NCBI GenBank assembly: GCA_041390745.1
Contig: JAWKPJ010000017.1
Coordinates: 1 to 64,000 of the forward strand
Source: JACCXM01 sp041390745
Lineage (GTDB): Bacteria; Chloroflexota; Chloroflexia; Thermomicrobiales; UBA6265
Reading direction: 5' to 3'
DNA: 64,000 nucleotides
In this document: positions 27,440 through 36,376 of the stretch, piece after piece
Numbering within the stretch: the first letter of the stretch is position 1
Layout of the letters: each line of letters starts with the position of its first letter
Program-made: the position numbers and the translations under genes
The notes under the pieces: model-generated
The model's database searches: none
What the model saw: the letters and a program-made list of their open reading frames with translations, nothing else
What the model was told of the DNA's origin: nothing

Positions 27440-27536
27440 GGTCCGCTCCTGAATCATGCTGGGTGCAGCGGCCGGTTACGGGTGCCAGAGCGGCGCTGCC
27501 ATCGCCCCGGAAGGAGGGCGATCCGTATTGGTCCAG

Positions 27537-27566
27537 ATCATACGTGCGAACACATGTTCGTGTCAA
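27537..27566 (-). promoter_or_regulatory. lexA promoter (TTGACA-18-TATGAT)
   Basis: On the minus strand, a perfect -35 (TTGACA, 27561-27566) and a good -10 (TATGAT, 27537-27542) are separated by 18 bp. The spacer is almost entirely the SOS box, so LexA would block RNA polymerase directly. Confidence 0.8.
27547..27560. promoter_or_regulatory. LexA operator (SOS box), Gram-positive type
   Basis: CGAACACATGTTCG matches the Bacillus/Actinobacteria consensus CGAACRNRYGTTCG at every fixed position. It sits in the lexA promoter spacer and 55 bp upstream of the divergent mutS2 start, so mutS2 could also feel LexA. Confidence 0.85.
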
Positions 27567-27614
27567 TAACGACGCGGCACTGCAAGTCCTGACCTTCGCA
27601 GTAAACTCGGCACA

Positions 27615-30035
27615 ATGACAGAGACCACCATGGGGACTGACCCCGGCATGCACGAACACGTCCTGGCCAAGCTGGAGTTTCCCGAGATTCTTCAGCGTCT
27701 CGCCGCGCACTGTCGCTTCAACGTCGCTGCGGAGCGGGCCCTTGAACTCGGGCCCAGCGGTGAGCGAGCGACCGTGGTCTACCTCCTTGAGGTAACCGCC
27801 GAGGCGGTCGATCTCCTCACCAGTTTTCCGGAGGTCACTATTGGCGGCGCGCGGGATGTGCGTGCGCTGGCCGAGCGGGCGGCGAAAGGCGCGCGCCTCC
27901 AGCCGCTCGACCTCCTCCAGGTGCTCGATATGCTTGCGGCGGCGCGCACATTGCGTCGCGCTTTCCTGCGCCTGCCGGAAGTTGATACGCGATTTCCCCA
28001 TCTTGCCGGGTTCGCCGAGCACTTGATCGAGACCCCGAACCTGGAGACCGACATCGGCCGCGCGATTGGCCCGCGCGGCGATGTGCTCGACACCGCCAGT
28101 GCCGACCTGGGCCGTATCCGGCGGGAGGTGCGGGTCGCGCAGAGCCGCCTGACCGAGCGGCTGAACTCCCTGGTGAGCGGCGGGAAGTACGCGACTGCAC
28201 TGCAGGACAGCATAGTCACCATGCGTGACGGGCGCTACGTGGTGCCCGTGCGCTCCGACGCCCGTGGGCAAGTGCCGGGTGTCGTGCATGACACATCAGC
28301 CAGCGGACAGACGCTCTTCGTCGAACCGTTGGAAATTGTTGAGCTCAACAACAAGTGGCGGGAGCGGCAGATCGAAGAGCAGCATGAGATCAACCGCATC
28401 CTGGATCAGTTGAGCGGGAAGGTGGGTGACCATTCGCACGCCCTGAAGAGCTCGGTCGAAGGCGCGGCCGCATTTGACCTGGCGATGGCCAAGGCGCGCC
28501 TCGCGTTCGCCATGCGAGCCAACCGTCCGCAGGTCTGGCAAGGCGGAAATGCCAGCGAGAATGGGCACCCGTCGCAACGCATTTCCCTGCGGCGAGCGCG
28601 GCATCCCCTGTTGGTTTCGGACGCCGTTGTTCCCATTGACGTCGACCTGGGCGAGAGCTTCCGCGTCCTGCTGATCACGGGACCGAACACTGGCGGCAAG
28701 ACCGTGGCCCTGAAGACCATCGGCCTGCTGACCCTGATGGCGCAGACTGGGCTCTTCATCCCGGCCGACGATACGTCCATCGTGTCCGTCTTTCCGGCGG
28801 TCTTCGTCGACATTGGGGACGAGCAGAGTATTGCGCAGAGCCTGTCCACCTTCTCCGGACACATTCGTACCGTGATTGGGATGCTGCGCGAAGTTGGGAG
28901 CGACGACCTTGTCCTGCTGGACGAGCTAGGCGCCGGAACCGACCCACAGGAGGGCTCAGCACTCGCTCGGGCCGTTGTGGCGCGTCTGCTGGCTTCCGGA
29001 CCGCTGGTGGTTGCGACCACGCACTATCCGGAGGTGAAGGCATACGCGTTTGCGACGCCCGGCGTGGAGAACGCAAGCGTGGAGTTTGACGTTGCTACGC
29101 TCGCGCCGACCTACCGGCTCATGATCGGCGTTCCCGGTCGTTCAAACGCGATTGCCATTGCCGGCAGGCTAGGCATGCCCCAGGAGATTCTTGACCAGGC
29201 ACAGGGCATGCTCGACCCGGATGAACTTCGCGTGGACGCCCTGCTGCAGGATATCCGGCGCCGTCGCGAAGAGGCCGAGGCAATCCTGGAGCGGGCCAAC
29301 GAACGGGATGCTGCGGCCAAACGGTTGCGTGATCGGGCCAGACAGGAGCTGCGCGAGGCAGAGCAGGTCCGCCGGGGCGCTCGCGATGAGGCCCTGGCTG
29401 AGGCCGAACGCGAACTGGCTGAAGCGCGGGAGACGATGAAGCGGCTTCAGCGCGACCGGGATGCGCTGCACCTCTCCCGCGAGCATCTCGAGGAGCGCAG
29501 GCGCGAGGTTGACCGGGCCACCGACGATCTCCGCGCGTTCAAGCGAGTGCGGCCCGCCGCTCCGCCGCCGCTCCAGGGGAAGAAGCCGATTACCGCCGGT
29601 GACCGGGTGACGATCACGTCACTCGGCCAGGAAGGCGTCGTACTCTCCGTGGATGATGACTCTGCTGACGTGCAGTTGGGTTCGCTGAAGTTGCGGCAGC
29701 CGCTCTCGGCGCTGGAGCGAATTGGGCGGGCACGATCTGAGCCGGAAGCGCGGCCTGTCGTTATCGCCGCCGCGCCGCCGCCAACCGTGAACCTGGAACT
29801 CGACCTGCGAGGTTACCGCGCGGCAGAAATCGAGGCCATGCTCGATCGGTACCTGGAAGACGCCTACCGGTCCGGGATGCCCTTTGTGCGCATCATTCAC
29901 GGCAAGGGAACCGGGGCGCTGAGAAAGGTGGTGCGGGATTTCCTGGCCGCGCATCCTGCGGTGGCAAAGTACGAATCAGCGCCTGCGAATCAGGGTGGTG
30001 ATGGGGCCACTGTCGCACTGATGCGCGCGGTGTAG
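27615..30035 (+). CDS. mutS2: MutS2 protein with Smr endonuclease domain
   Basis: MutS2 suppresses recombination or rescues collided ribosomes, depending on species. This 806-residue protein has the MutS core and clamp, the ABC ATPase (Walker A GPNTGGKT near residue 357, Walker B LVLLDELGAGTDP), a long coiled coil rich in Arg/Glu (about 530-650), a KOW-like segment, and a C-terminal Smr nuclease domain (LDLRGYRAAEIEAMLDRYL, then IIHGKGTGALR). The ATG at 27615 has no clear ribosome-binding site, but a TAAACT -10 element ends eight bases upstream, consistent with a leaderless message. It is divergent from lexA across the SOS box. Confidence 0.93.
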   Translation: MTETTMGTDPGMHEHVLAKLEFPEILQRLAAHCRFNVAAERALELGPSGERATVVYLLEVTAEAVDLLTSFPEVTIGGARDVRALAERAAKGARLQPLDLLQVLDMLAAARTLRRAFLRLPEVDTRFPHLAGFAEHLIETPNLETDIGRAIGPRGDVLDTASADLGRIRREVRVAQSRLTERLNSLVSGGKYATALQDSIVTMRDGRYVVPVRSDARGQVPGVVHDTSASGQTLFVEPLEIVELNNKWRERQIEEQHEINRILDQLSGKVGDHSHALKSSVEGAAAFDLAMAKARLAFAMRANRPQVWQGGNASENGHPSQRISLRRARHPLLVSDAVVPIDVDLGESFRVLLITGPNTGGKTVALKTIGLLTLMAQTGLFIPADDTSIVSVFPAVFVDIGDEQSIAQSLSTFSGHIRTVIGMLREVGSDDLVLLDELGAGTDPQEGSALARAVVARLLASGPLVVATTHYPEVKAYAFATPGVENASVEFDVATLAPTYRLMIGVPGRSNAIAIAGRLGMPQEILDQAQGMLDPDELRVDALLQDIRRRREEAEAILERANERDAAAKRLRDRARQELREAEQVRRGARDEALAEAERELAEARETMKRLQRDRDALHLSREHLEERRREVDRATDDLRAFKRVRPAAPPPLQGKKPITAGDRVTITSLGQEGVVLSVDDDSADVQLGSLKLRQPLSALERIGRARSEPEARPVVIAAAPPPTVNLELDLRGYRAAEIEAMLDRYLEDAYRSGMPFVRIIHGKGTGALRKVVRDFLAAHPAVAKYESAPANQGGDGATVALMRAV

Positions 30036-30067
30036 GCGACGCGCCCCGGTTGCTTGAGCGGCAGGAG

Positions 30068-30095
30068 TTGTGTCATCCTAGTAAAGCAATAGGAT
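30068..30095 (+). promoter_or_regulatory. Putative promoter with overlapping inverted repeat before the sulfate-activation gene
   Basis: TTGTGT (30068-30073) and TAGGAT (30090-30095) are 16 bp apart. The -10 is also the right arm of an inverted repeat, ATCCTA-N9-TAGGAT (30075-30095), which could be an operator. The regulator is unknown. Confidence 0.45.
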
Positions 30096-30194
30096 TTGTA
30101 GGGATACAGTGCGCCCATGCGCGCCTGCCCCGGAGTGTACCGGCACTGGGATCCTGGTGCGCTCACGCAATCCCACTCAGGAGGAGGCTCGTCT

Positions 30195-31937
30195 TTGTCG
30201 GCAACCACGTCACGCGCAACGCTCATCTCACCGTATGGCGGGGAACTCGTCGACCTCATGGTCCCGAAAGAGGATCTGGCGGACGCTCGCGCCTATGCCA
30301 GTACGCTGCCTTCGCTCCAGATTTCGGCCCGAGCCGTGTGTGACCTGGAGATGTTGGCCACCGGAGCGTTCTCCCCGCTGAAGCAGTTCATGGGGGAGGC
30401 AGATTTCCGGGGCGTTGTCTCCGACATGCGCCTGGCGGACGGGACGCTCTTCCCCATGCCAATCACCTTGCCGGTCCCGGCTGACGCTGGCCTGGCGGTC
30501 GGCACCGACATCGCACTCCGCGATTCGATGAACGATCTTCTTGCGATCATGACGATCGAGGAACTCTACCCGTGGGATCCGGCGATCGTCGCGCAGCACG
30601 TGCTCGGATCGCAGGACAGCAAGCACCCCCTGGTCAATGAGATGAGCCGCTGGGGGCGGCTCAACGCGGCCGGCAAGTTGCGCGTGTTGCAACTGCCCCG
30701 GCACTACGATTTCCGCGAACTGCGGAGGACCCCCGCTGAGGTACGCGAGGTTCTGGCCGAGCGGGGCCGGAACAACGTCGTGGCCTTCCAGACGCGGAAC
30801 CCACTCCACCGCGCCCATGAGGAGTTGACCAAGCGCGCAACGGCCGCCATCGACGGTACCCTCTTGCTGCACCCGGTGGTGGGTATGACCAAGCCGGGTG
30901 ATGTCGATCACTTCACCCGGGTGCGGACCTACAAGGCCCTGGCCCAGAACCACTACGATCCGGACCGCATCGTACTCTCATTGCTGCCGCTGGCCATGCG
31001 CATGGGCGGGCCGCGCGAGGCGCTCTGGCACGCCATTATCCGGCGCAACCACGGGGTGAACCATTTCGTGGTTGGCCGCGATCACGCCGGCCCGGGCAAG
31101 GACTCGACAGGCAAGCCGTTCTTTGGCCCCTACGATGCCCAGGAACTGGTTCGCAAATACCAGGATGAAATCGGCGTCAAGATGGTGCCGTTCTCCGAAC
31201 TGGTCTACCTGCCCGATGAAGACCGGTACGAAGAGACCAGCAAGCTGGCGCCGGGCGCCAAGACGGCGAATATTTCCGGAACGCAGGTCCGCGAGCAGTA
31301 CCTGGCAAAGGGTCAGTTGCTCCCGGCCTGGTTTACGCGGCCCGAAACGGCGGAGATTCTGGCTGAGGCCTACCCGCCCCGGCATCGCCAGGGCCTTTGC
31401 ATCTGGTTGACTGGCTTGAGCGGGTCGGGGAAATCGACCACCGCCGCGGTGCTGAGCGTGCTTCTCCTGGAGGCTGGCCGCCAGGTGACCGAGCTTGACG
31501 GCGACGTCGTCCGGACTCACCTCTCGAAGGGGCTTGGCTTCTCCCGCGAGGACCGCGACACGAATATCCTGCGTATTGGCTTCGTGGCCAGCGAAATTGC
31601 CCGCCATGGTGGCACCGTGATGTGCGCGGCAGTGTCCCCGTACCGCGCCACGCGCGACGCCGTCCGCGCCATGATGGACGAAGATCAGTTCATCGAGATC
31701 TATGTCGATACGCCGCTCTCGGTCTGTGAAGAGCGAGACGTGAAGGGCATGTACGCCAAGGCCCGCCGTGGCGAGATCAAAGAGTTCACCGGCATCAGCG
31801 ACCCCTACGAGGCGCCGCTCGATCCGGAGATCACCCTGGATACCGTGGGCCACACCCCGGAGGAGAACGCACGTCGCATCATGCGTGAGCTGGCTGCGCG
31901 CGGCTTCGTCAAGTGGGACGAGTCCGCCCACGCGTAG
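30195..31937 (+). CDS. Bifunctional sulfate adenylyltransferase/adenylylsulfate kinase
   Basis: This 580-residue fusion makes APS from sulfate and ATP and then phosphorylates it to PAPS. The N-terminal ATP sulfurylase (residues 1-390) shows QTRNPLHRAHEEL and GRDHAGPGKD. The C-terminal APS kinase (from about 395) begins GLCIWLTGLSGSGKSTTAAVL in pieces, with Walker A GLSGSGKST, and ends with a normal lid region (GVSDPYE-like GISDPYEAP). The TTG start at 30195 has GGAGGAGG seven bases upstream and gives the expected N-terminus; longer frames upstream have none. It is a single-gene unit with its own promoter and a strong terminator. Confidence 0.92.
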   Translation: MSATTSRATLISPYGGELVDLMVPKEDLADARAYASTLPSLQISARAVCDLEMLATGAFSPLKQFMGEADFRGVVSDMRLADGTLFPMPITLPVPADAGLAVGTDIALRDSMNDLLAIMTIEELYPWDPAIVAQHVLGSQDSKHPLVNEMSRWGRLNAAGKLRVLQLPRHYDFRELRRTPAEVREVLAERGRNNVVAFQTRNPLHRAHEELTKRATAAIDGTLLLHPVVGMTKPGDVDHFTRVRTYKALAQNHYDPDRIVLSLLPLAMRMGGPREALWHAIIRRNHGVNHFVVGRDHAGPGKDSTGKPFFGPYDAQELVRKYQDEIGVKMVPFSELVYLPDEDRYEETSKLAPGAKTANISGTQVREQYLAKGQLLPAWFTRPETAEILAEAYPPRHRQGLCIWLTGLSGSGKSTTAAVLSVLLLEAGRQVTELDGDVVRTHLSKGLGFSREDRDTNILRIGFVASEIARHGGTVMCAAVSPYRATRDAVRAMMDEDQFIEIYVDTPLSVCEERDVKGMYAKARRGEIKEFTGISDPYEAPLDPEITLDTVGHTPEENARRIMRELAARGFVKWDESAHA

Positions 31938-31961
31938 GTACTTCGCGGAGAGACAAGCGGT

Positions 31962-31989
31962 ACAGGGCTGCCCGAAAGGGCAGCCCTGT
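31962..31989 (+). terminator. Hairpin terminator after the sulfate-activation gene
   Basis: A perfect 12-bp stem (ACAGGGCTGCCC) with a GAAA tetraloop begins 24 bp after the stop codon and is followed by TT. It is a clear intrinsic-type terminator, although the T-tract is short. The rest of the gap to 32148 holds no gene I can support. Confidence 0.75.
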
Positions 31990-32148
31990 TTCGTGAGCCG
32001 GACTCCCTGGCATGGAGAGGCTGGCAGCAAGACAAACGGCGTCGCTCGTGCACGTTCTGGCAGACACACTGCCTGGCACAGATTGGCGCGGCTGCCTCAA
32101 TCGCTGACATCCCAGCCGCTGCCGACACGTTACGGATCGCGTCCTGGT

Positions 32149-35100
32149 CTACGGAACGGCGGTCGCCAGTTCGGCATTTCGGGGGCGGCTCAGCGTGGAT
32201 TTCTCAATTGCTTGCAGGACGATTTCAAGAGCTTCGCGCCACGGAATGGCCAGGTCCAGTAGTCGGATGCGAATCGAGTGCCTGGTCAGCTTCACCGCGT
32301 GTCCCAGGCGCGCGGTGAGTACGCGCTCCATGCCTGCTGTGTCGACCGGGCGAATGACGATTTCACGCTCTCGCTCGATGATCGACTCAATGCCAAGCGC
32401 ATCCACCCGGATACGGAGGGCGATAAGCGCCAGCAGGTGCTCAACCTCGTCCGGAATCTCGCCGAAGCGGTCTTCCAGCTCATCGCGCACGTCATCCAGC
32501 GCCTCGATGGCGGAGATCGCCGAAATTTGCCGATAGGTGACCAGGCGCAACTCCGTATCCAGAATGTAGTCTTGCGGGATGAGCGCGGTGATCGGAAGAT
32601 CCAGGATAACGGGCCCGTGTTCTTCGAATGGCTTGCCTGACCGGATTTCCTCAACCGCCTGCGCCAGTAGACGGACGTAGAGTTCGTACCCCACCGCTGC
32701 GATATGCCCGCTCTGCTCTGCGCCGAGGATGTTGCCGGCTCCGCGAATCTCCATGTCCCGCATGGCAAGCTGCATCCCGGACCCAAGCTCAGTTGCTTCC
32801 TGGATGGCGACCAGCCGTTCCTGCGCCTCTTCTGACAGCGCCTTGTTCGGGTTGTACAGGAGATAGGCGTAGGCCCGGTTGCTCGAGCGGCCGACACGGC
32901 CCCGGAGTTGGTAGAGCTGAGTCAGCCCCAACGTATCGGCGTTATCAATGATGATCGTGTTGACATTCGGAATGTCCACGCCAGATTCGATGATGGTAGT
33001 TGAGAGCAGGACATCTGAGTCCTTGCGCATGAACCCCAGGATGATTTCTTCCAGAACCTCCTCGTCCATCTGTCCGTGCCCGACCGCGAAGCGCGCCTCG
33101 GGGACCAGGTCCTTGAGGCGCGCAGCCAGACGCTCGATACCCCGCACGCGGTTGTGGATGAAGTAGACCTGCCCGCCCCGGCCCAACTCGCGCAGAATCA
33201 CCTCGCGGATCAACTGATCGTCTGCCGGCGTCACGAAGGTTCGGATGGGCAGCCGCGACTGCGGCGCCGTGTCGATGATGCTGATATCCCGAATGCCGGC
33301 CAGCGCCATGTGCAGGGTTCGTGGGATCGGCGTTGCGCTCATCGAGATCACATCGACATCCGTCCGCAGCTTTTTCAGGAACTCTTTCTGGCGTACGCCG
33401 AAGCGTTGCTCCTCGTCGATAACGACGAGCCCGAGATTCTTGAACTTGACGTCGCCCTGTACGAGGCGGTGGGTGCCGATCACGATATCGACGGCGCCGG
33501 TCTGCAGGTCTTTGACGATGTCGCGCTGCTGCTGCTTGCTGCGCAGGCGGGAGAGCATCTCCACGCGGACCGGGAAAGCGGCCAGGCGCTGGCTGAACGT
33601 GGTGAAGTGCTGGAGCGCAAGCACGGTGGTGGGGACCAGGATGGCGACCTGGCGCCCGTCGTTCACGGCCTTGAATGCTGCCCGCAGGGCGACCTCCGTC
33701 TTGCCGAACCCGACATCGCCGACTATCAGGCGATCCATCGGTGAGGGCGACTCCATGTTGGAGCGCACGGCATTGATTGCGGCGAGTTGGTCGCGTGTTT
33801 CCGTGTAGGGAAAAGACTCCGCGAGCCGTTCGTCCCAGACGGTATCCGGCCCGAATGGCCGCCCCCCGGAAGCCTCGCGGCTGGCGTAGAGCTGAACAAG
33901 TTCCAGGGCCATTTCACGCACGGCGCGACGCACGCGCCGGCGCGTTTGCTGCCATTCACCGGATCCCAGCCGCGTGAGCGTCGGGTCTAGACCGCCACCG
34001 GAGTACCGGGCGATGCGGTCGGTCTGATCGACTGGAACGTACAGCCGGTCTCCTTTGGCGTACTCGATATGGAGGTACTCGCGTTCGACCCCTGCGGCGT
34101 CCATGCGCACGAGGCCCTTGTACTGGCCGACACCGTAGTCCACGTGCACGACATAATCACCCGGAGTCAGCGCCGAGGAGAGTGGAGCGGATTCGGCGTG
34201 GCGGCGGTGGTGGGCCCGGCGCGTGGTCTTGCTGAAGCCGAAGAGCTCGTAGTCGGCCAGGACCAGCAACCCGATTGCGGGCGCTTGCCAGCCGACTGCC
34301 TGATCCGAGGCCCGGATCTCCAGGGCGCCAGAGGGCAACGGCGGCGCGACCGAGTGTTGATCCCGGCGACGGTCCTTGCGCGGGAAGATGTCGGCATCCT
34401 CAAAAAGCTCGGTCAACCGTTCGACCTGATCGGTGGCAATGGAAACGCTCCACCCGGAGGCAAGCCTGTCCTGAACAGCACTCACCGCATCGGACATGCG
34501 ACCAGCGAAGTGAGGCGATTCGATGACGTCCAGTTCGTGCAGTTCCGAGACAGGGGCAAACGCAGTGTCTCCGAAGCTAAGGGCACGCCGTTCCGCCAGC
34601 GCGTTCCGCAGTTCGTCCCATGGCGTGAATGGACTGCGCAACCCTGCGGGAAGCTCGCCGTTCGCAACAAAGGCTGCCCGGAGCTCCTCGGCCTTCTGCT
34701 CAAGCTGTTGAGCACTCAAGTCAACTGCAGCCGGCTCGTCGACGATCACCAGGCTGGAGTCGGGAAAATGATCGAGCAAGGTTGCGTGCTCACGGCCGAG
34801 ATACGGGGCAAAGAGATCGAGGGAGGGAGGCGTCCGGCCATTACCCATTTGCTCGAGCGTTCGTCTCCATTCTGCTGCCACCTCGGGCCGCAGCGCGCCA
34901 AAGTCGAGCGTTTCCAGTGCATCACGCGCCATCCCGAGTTGCGTGATATCGACCTCGGCGGGTGGCAGAAGTCGCAACTCCTTCAGGCGGTCGCGTGAAC
35001 GTTGCGTCGTCGGATCAAACGTGCGGATCGATTCAACGTCATCGCCGAAGAAGTCGACGCGTACCGGGAGGTCGGCATCCGCCGGGTAGATATCGATGAT

Positions 35101-35643
35101 GCTGCCGCGCCGCGCCAACTGGCCAGGCTCGTGCACCAGCGGAGCCAGTTCAAAGCCATGCTCCAGGCACCAGGAAACCAGCTCTGGTTGTTGCAGGCGG
35201 TCTCCGAGCCGAATGGTGCGCGTGGCGTTCCGAAACACGCGTGGAGGCATGATCTCCTGCATGAGCCCCTGGGGAGGTGAGACGACCACGATCGGCCGCG
35301 CTGGTTGGGCCGTGAGCTGGCCCAGGATCGCCGCGCGCTCAACCGACGTCTGCAGGTCGAAGGGGAGTTGCTCGTAGGGCAGAGCGTCGGGTGCAGGCCA
35401 AAGCAGCACGTCATGGCCGGGTAGATGCTCAGCCAGGTTGCTGGCCAGACGCTCAGCACGATCAGCGCGCGACGCGATGACGAGCGTGGGACCAGCCTCC
35501 TGGTCGATCGCGGCGGCGGCGACCGCAGCACGTGCTGATGGCGGCAGGTGCATGATATCAACTGGCCGGCTGCGAACAGCAGAGAGCGCCGCCTCGACTG
35601 ATGGATCTCCGGCCAGTTGCGATGCCAGGTGCGAAAGTGCCAT
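32149..35643 (-). CDS. mfd: Transcription-repair coupling factor
   Basis: Mfd removes stalled RNA polymerase and recruits UvrA. The 1164-residue protein has the UvrB-like N-terminal region (residues 1-400), an RNA polymerase interaction domain (DYVVHVDYGVGQYKGLVRMD), the RecG-like helicase motor with Walker A GDVGFGKTEVALRAAF, the DEEQRFG box, motif VI GRVGRSSNRAYAYLL, and the C-terminal TRCF domain. The ATG at 35643 (MALSHLASQLAG) is preceded by GGAG; the frame is open upstream to 35910, but that part is low-complexity and overlaps the divergent comEA start. The gene is intact over its whole length. Confidence 0.94.
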   Translation of the reverse strand: MALSHLASQLAGDPSVEAALSAVRSRPVDIMHLPPSARAAVAAAAIDQEAGPTLVIASRADRAERLASNLAEHLPGHDVLLWPAPDALPYEQLPFDLQTSVERAAILGQLTAQPARPIVVVSPPQGLMQEIMPPRVFRNATRTIRLGDRLQQPELVSWCLEHGFELAPLVHEPGQLARRGSIIDIYPADADLPVRVDFFGDDVESIRTFDPTTQRSRDRLKELRLLPPAEVDITQLGMARDALETLDFGALRPEVAAEWRRTLEQMGNGRTPPSLDLFAPYLGREHATLLDHFPDSSLVIVDEPAAVDLSAQQLEQKAEELRAAFVANGELPAGLRSPFTPWDELRNALAERRALSFGDTAFAPVSELHELDVIESPHFAGRMSDAVSAVQDRLASGWSVSIATDQVERLTELFEDADIFPRKDRRRDQHSVAPPLPSGALEIRASDQAVGWQAPAIGLLVLADYELFGFSKTTRRAHHRRHAESAPLSSALTPGDYVVHVDYGVGQYKGLVRMDAAGVEREYLHIEYAKGDRLYVPVDQTDRIARYSGGGLDPTLTRLGSGEWQQTRRRVRRAVREMALELVQLYASREASGGRPFGPDTVWDERLAESFPYTETRDQLAAINAVRSNMESPSPMDRLIVGDVGFGKTEVALRAAFKAVNDGRQVAILVPTTVLALQHFTTFSQRLAAFPVRVEMLSRLRSKQQQRDIVKDLQTGAVDIVIGTHRLVQGDVKFKNLGLVVIDEEQRFGVRQKEFLKKLRTDVDVISMSATPIPRTLHMALAGIRDISIIDTAPQSRLPIRTFVTPADDQLIREVILRELGRGGQVYFIHNRVRGIERLAARLKDLVPEARFAVGHGQMDEEVLEEIILGFMRKDSDVLLSTTIIESGVDIPNVNTIIIDNADTLGLTQLYQLRGRVGRSSNRAYAYLLYNPNKALSEEAQERLVAIQEATELGSGMQLAMRDMEIRGAGNILGAEQSGHIAAVGYELYVRLLAQAVEEIRSGKPFEEHGPVILDLPITALIPQDYILDTELRLVTYRQISAISAIEALDDVRDELEDRFGEIPDEVEHLLALIALRIRVDALGIESIIEREREIVIRPVDTAGMERVLTARLGHAVKLTRHSIRIRLLDLAIPWREALEIVLQAIEKSTLSRPRNAELATAVP

Positions 35644-35794
35644 TGGGCTCCGGGGTGGAAATGGGCCGGCCTCTGCCGGGCTGGTCGATGCCGGGCGGGC
35701 GGCGAAGACTACCACGACGAGGCGTCTCCGCTCGGCCCTGTCGTTCGCTAGGATTGCCGCACACGCGAGTGGAACGCGCATGTGAGGATCTGAC

Positions 35795-36376
35795 GTGAGC
35801 CTGACGCGCATTGGATTGGCAGTCGTGGCCATCGTGGCGGCCGTGGTCGTGGTCTTTGCGGCCGCACGGGCCATTGATGAGCGGGCGGCGCCGGCAATCA
35901 TCATCGACAACGCGATAGTGCAGCCGGGCCTTGTCGTGGACTTGCGCGGCGAGGTTGCGAGGCCGGGCGTCTACGAGCTCCCGGCTGGCTCCCGCCTGGA
36001 TGACGCTGTGGCGGCGGCTGGTGGCTTAACGCCTGAGGCAGATTTGTCGCAACTCAACATGGCTGCGCGACTCCAGGACGGATCAGTCGTCACGGTGCCG
36101 AGTGTTGCAGTGCTCACGCCGCAGGATTCTGGGGTCGATGAAGGTGCGGGACCGCGTGCGGGCGGAGGTCAGGCTGGCGGTCGTATCAACCTCAACACGG
36201 CGAGTGCCGCCGAGCTCGACACGCTGCCAGGCGTTGGTGAGGTCACGGCAGGCCGCATCATTGCCTTCCGTGAGGCCAATGGTCCGTACCGCTCCATCGA
36301 TGACCTCGTGCACGTGCAGGGAATCAGCATGAAGACGGTCAACGGCCTGCGAGATCTCGTCACCACCGGGCCGTAA
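35795..36376 (+). CDS. comEA: Competence protein ComEA, DNA receptor
   Basis: ComEA binds double-stranded DNA outside the membrane during natural transformation. The 193-residue protein has one N-terminal membrane anchor (about 5-25), an SLBB domain (LRGEVARPGVYELPAGSRLD), a Gly-rich linker, and a helix-hairpin-helix pair (RINLNTASAAELDTLPGVGE). The GTG at 35795 is the first codon before the anchor. The stop overlaps the start of comEC (TAATG), so the two are coupled. Confidence 0.92.
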   Translation: MSLTRIGLAVVAIVAAVVVVFAAARAIDERAAPAIIIDNAIVQPGLVVDLRGEVARPGVYELPAGSRLDDAVAAAGGLTPEADLSQLNMAARLQDGSVVTVPSVAVLTPQDSGVDEGAGPRAGGGQAGGRINLNTASAAELDTLPGVGEVTAGRIIAFREANGPYRSIDDLVHVQGISMKTVNGLRDLVTTGP

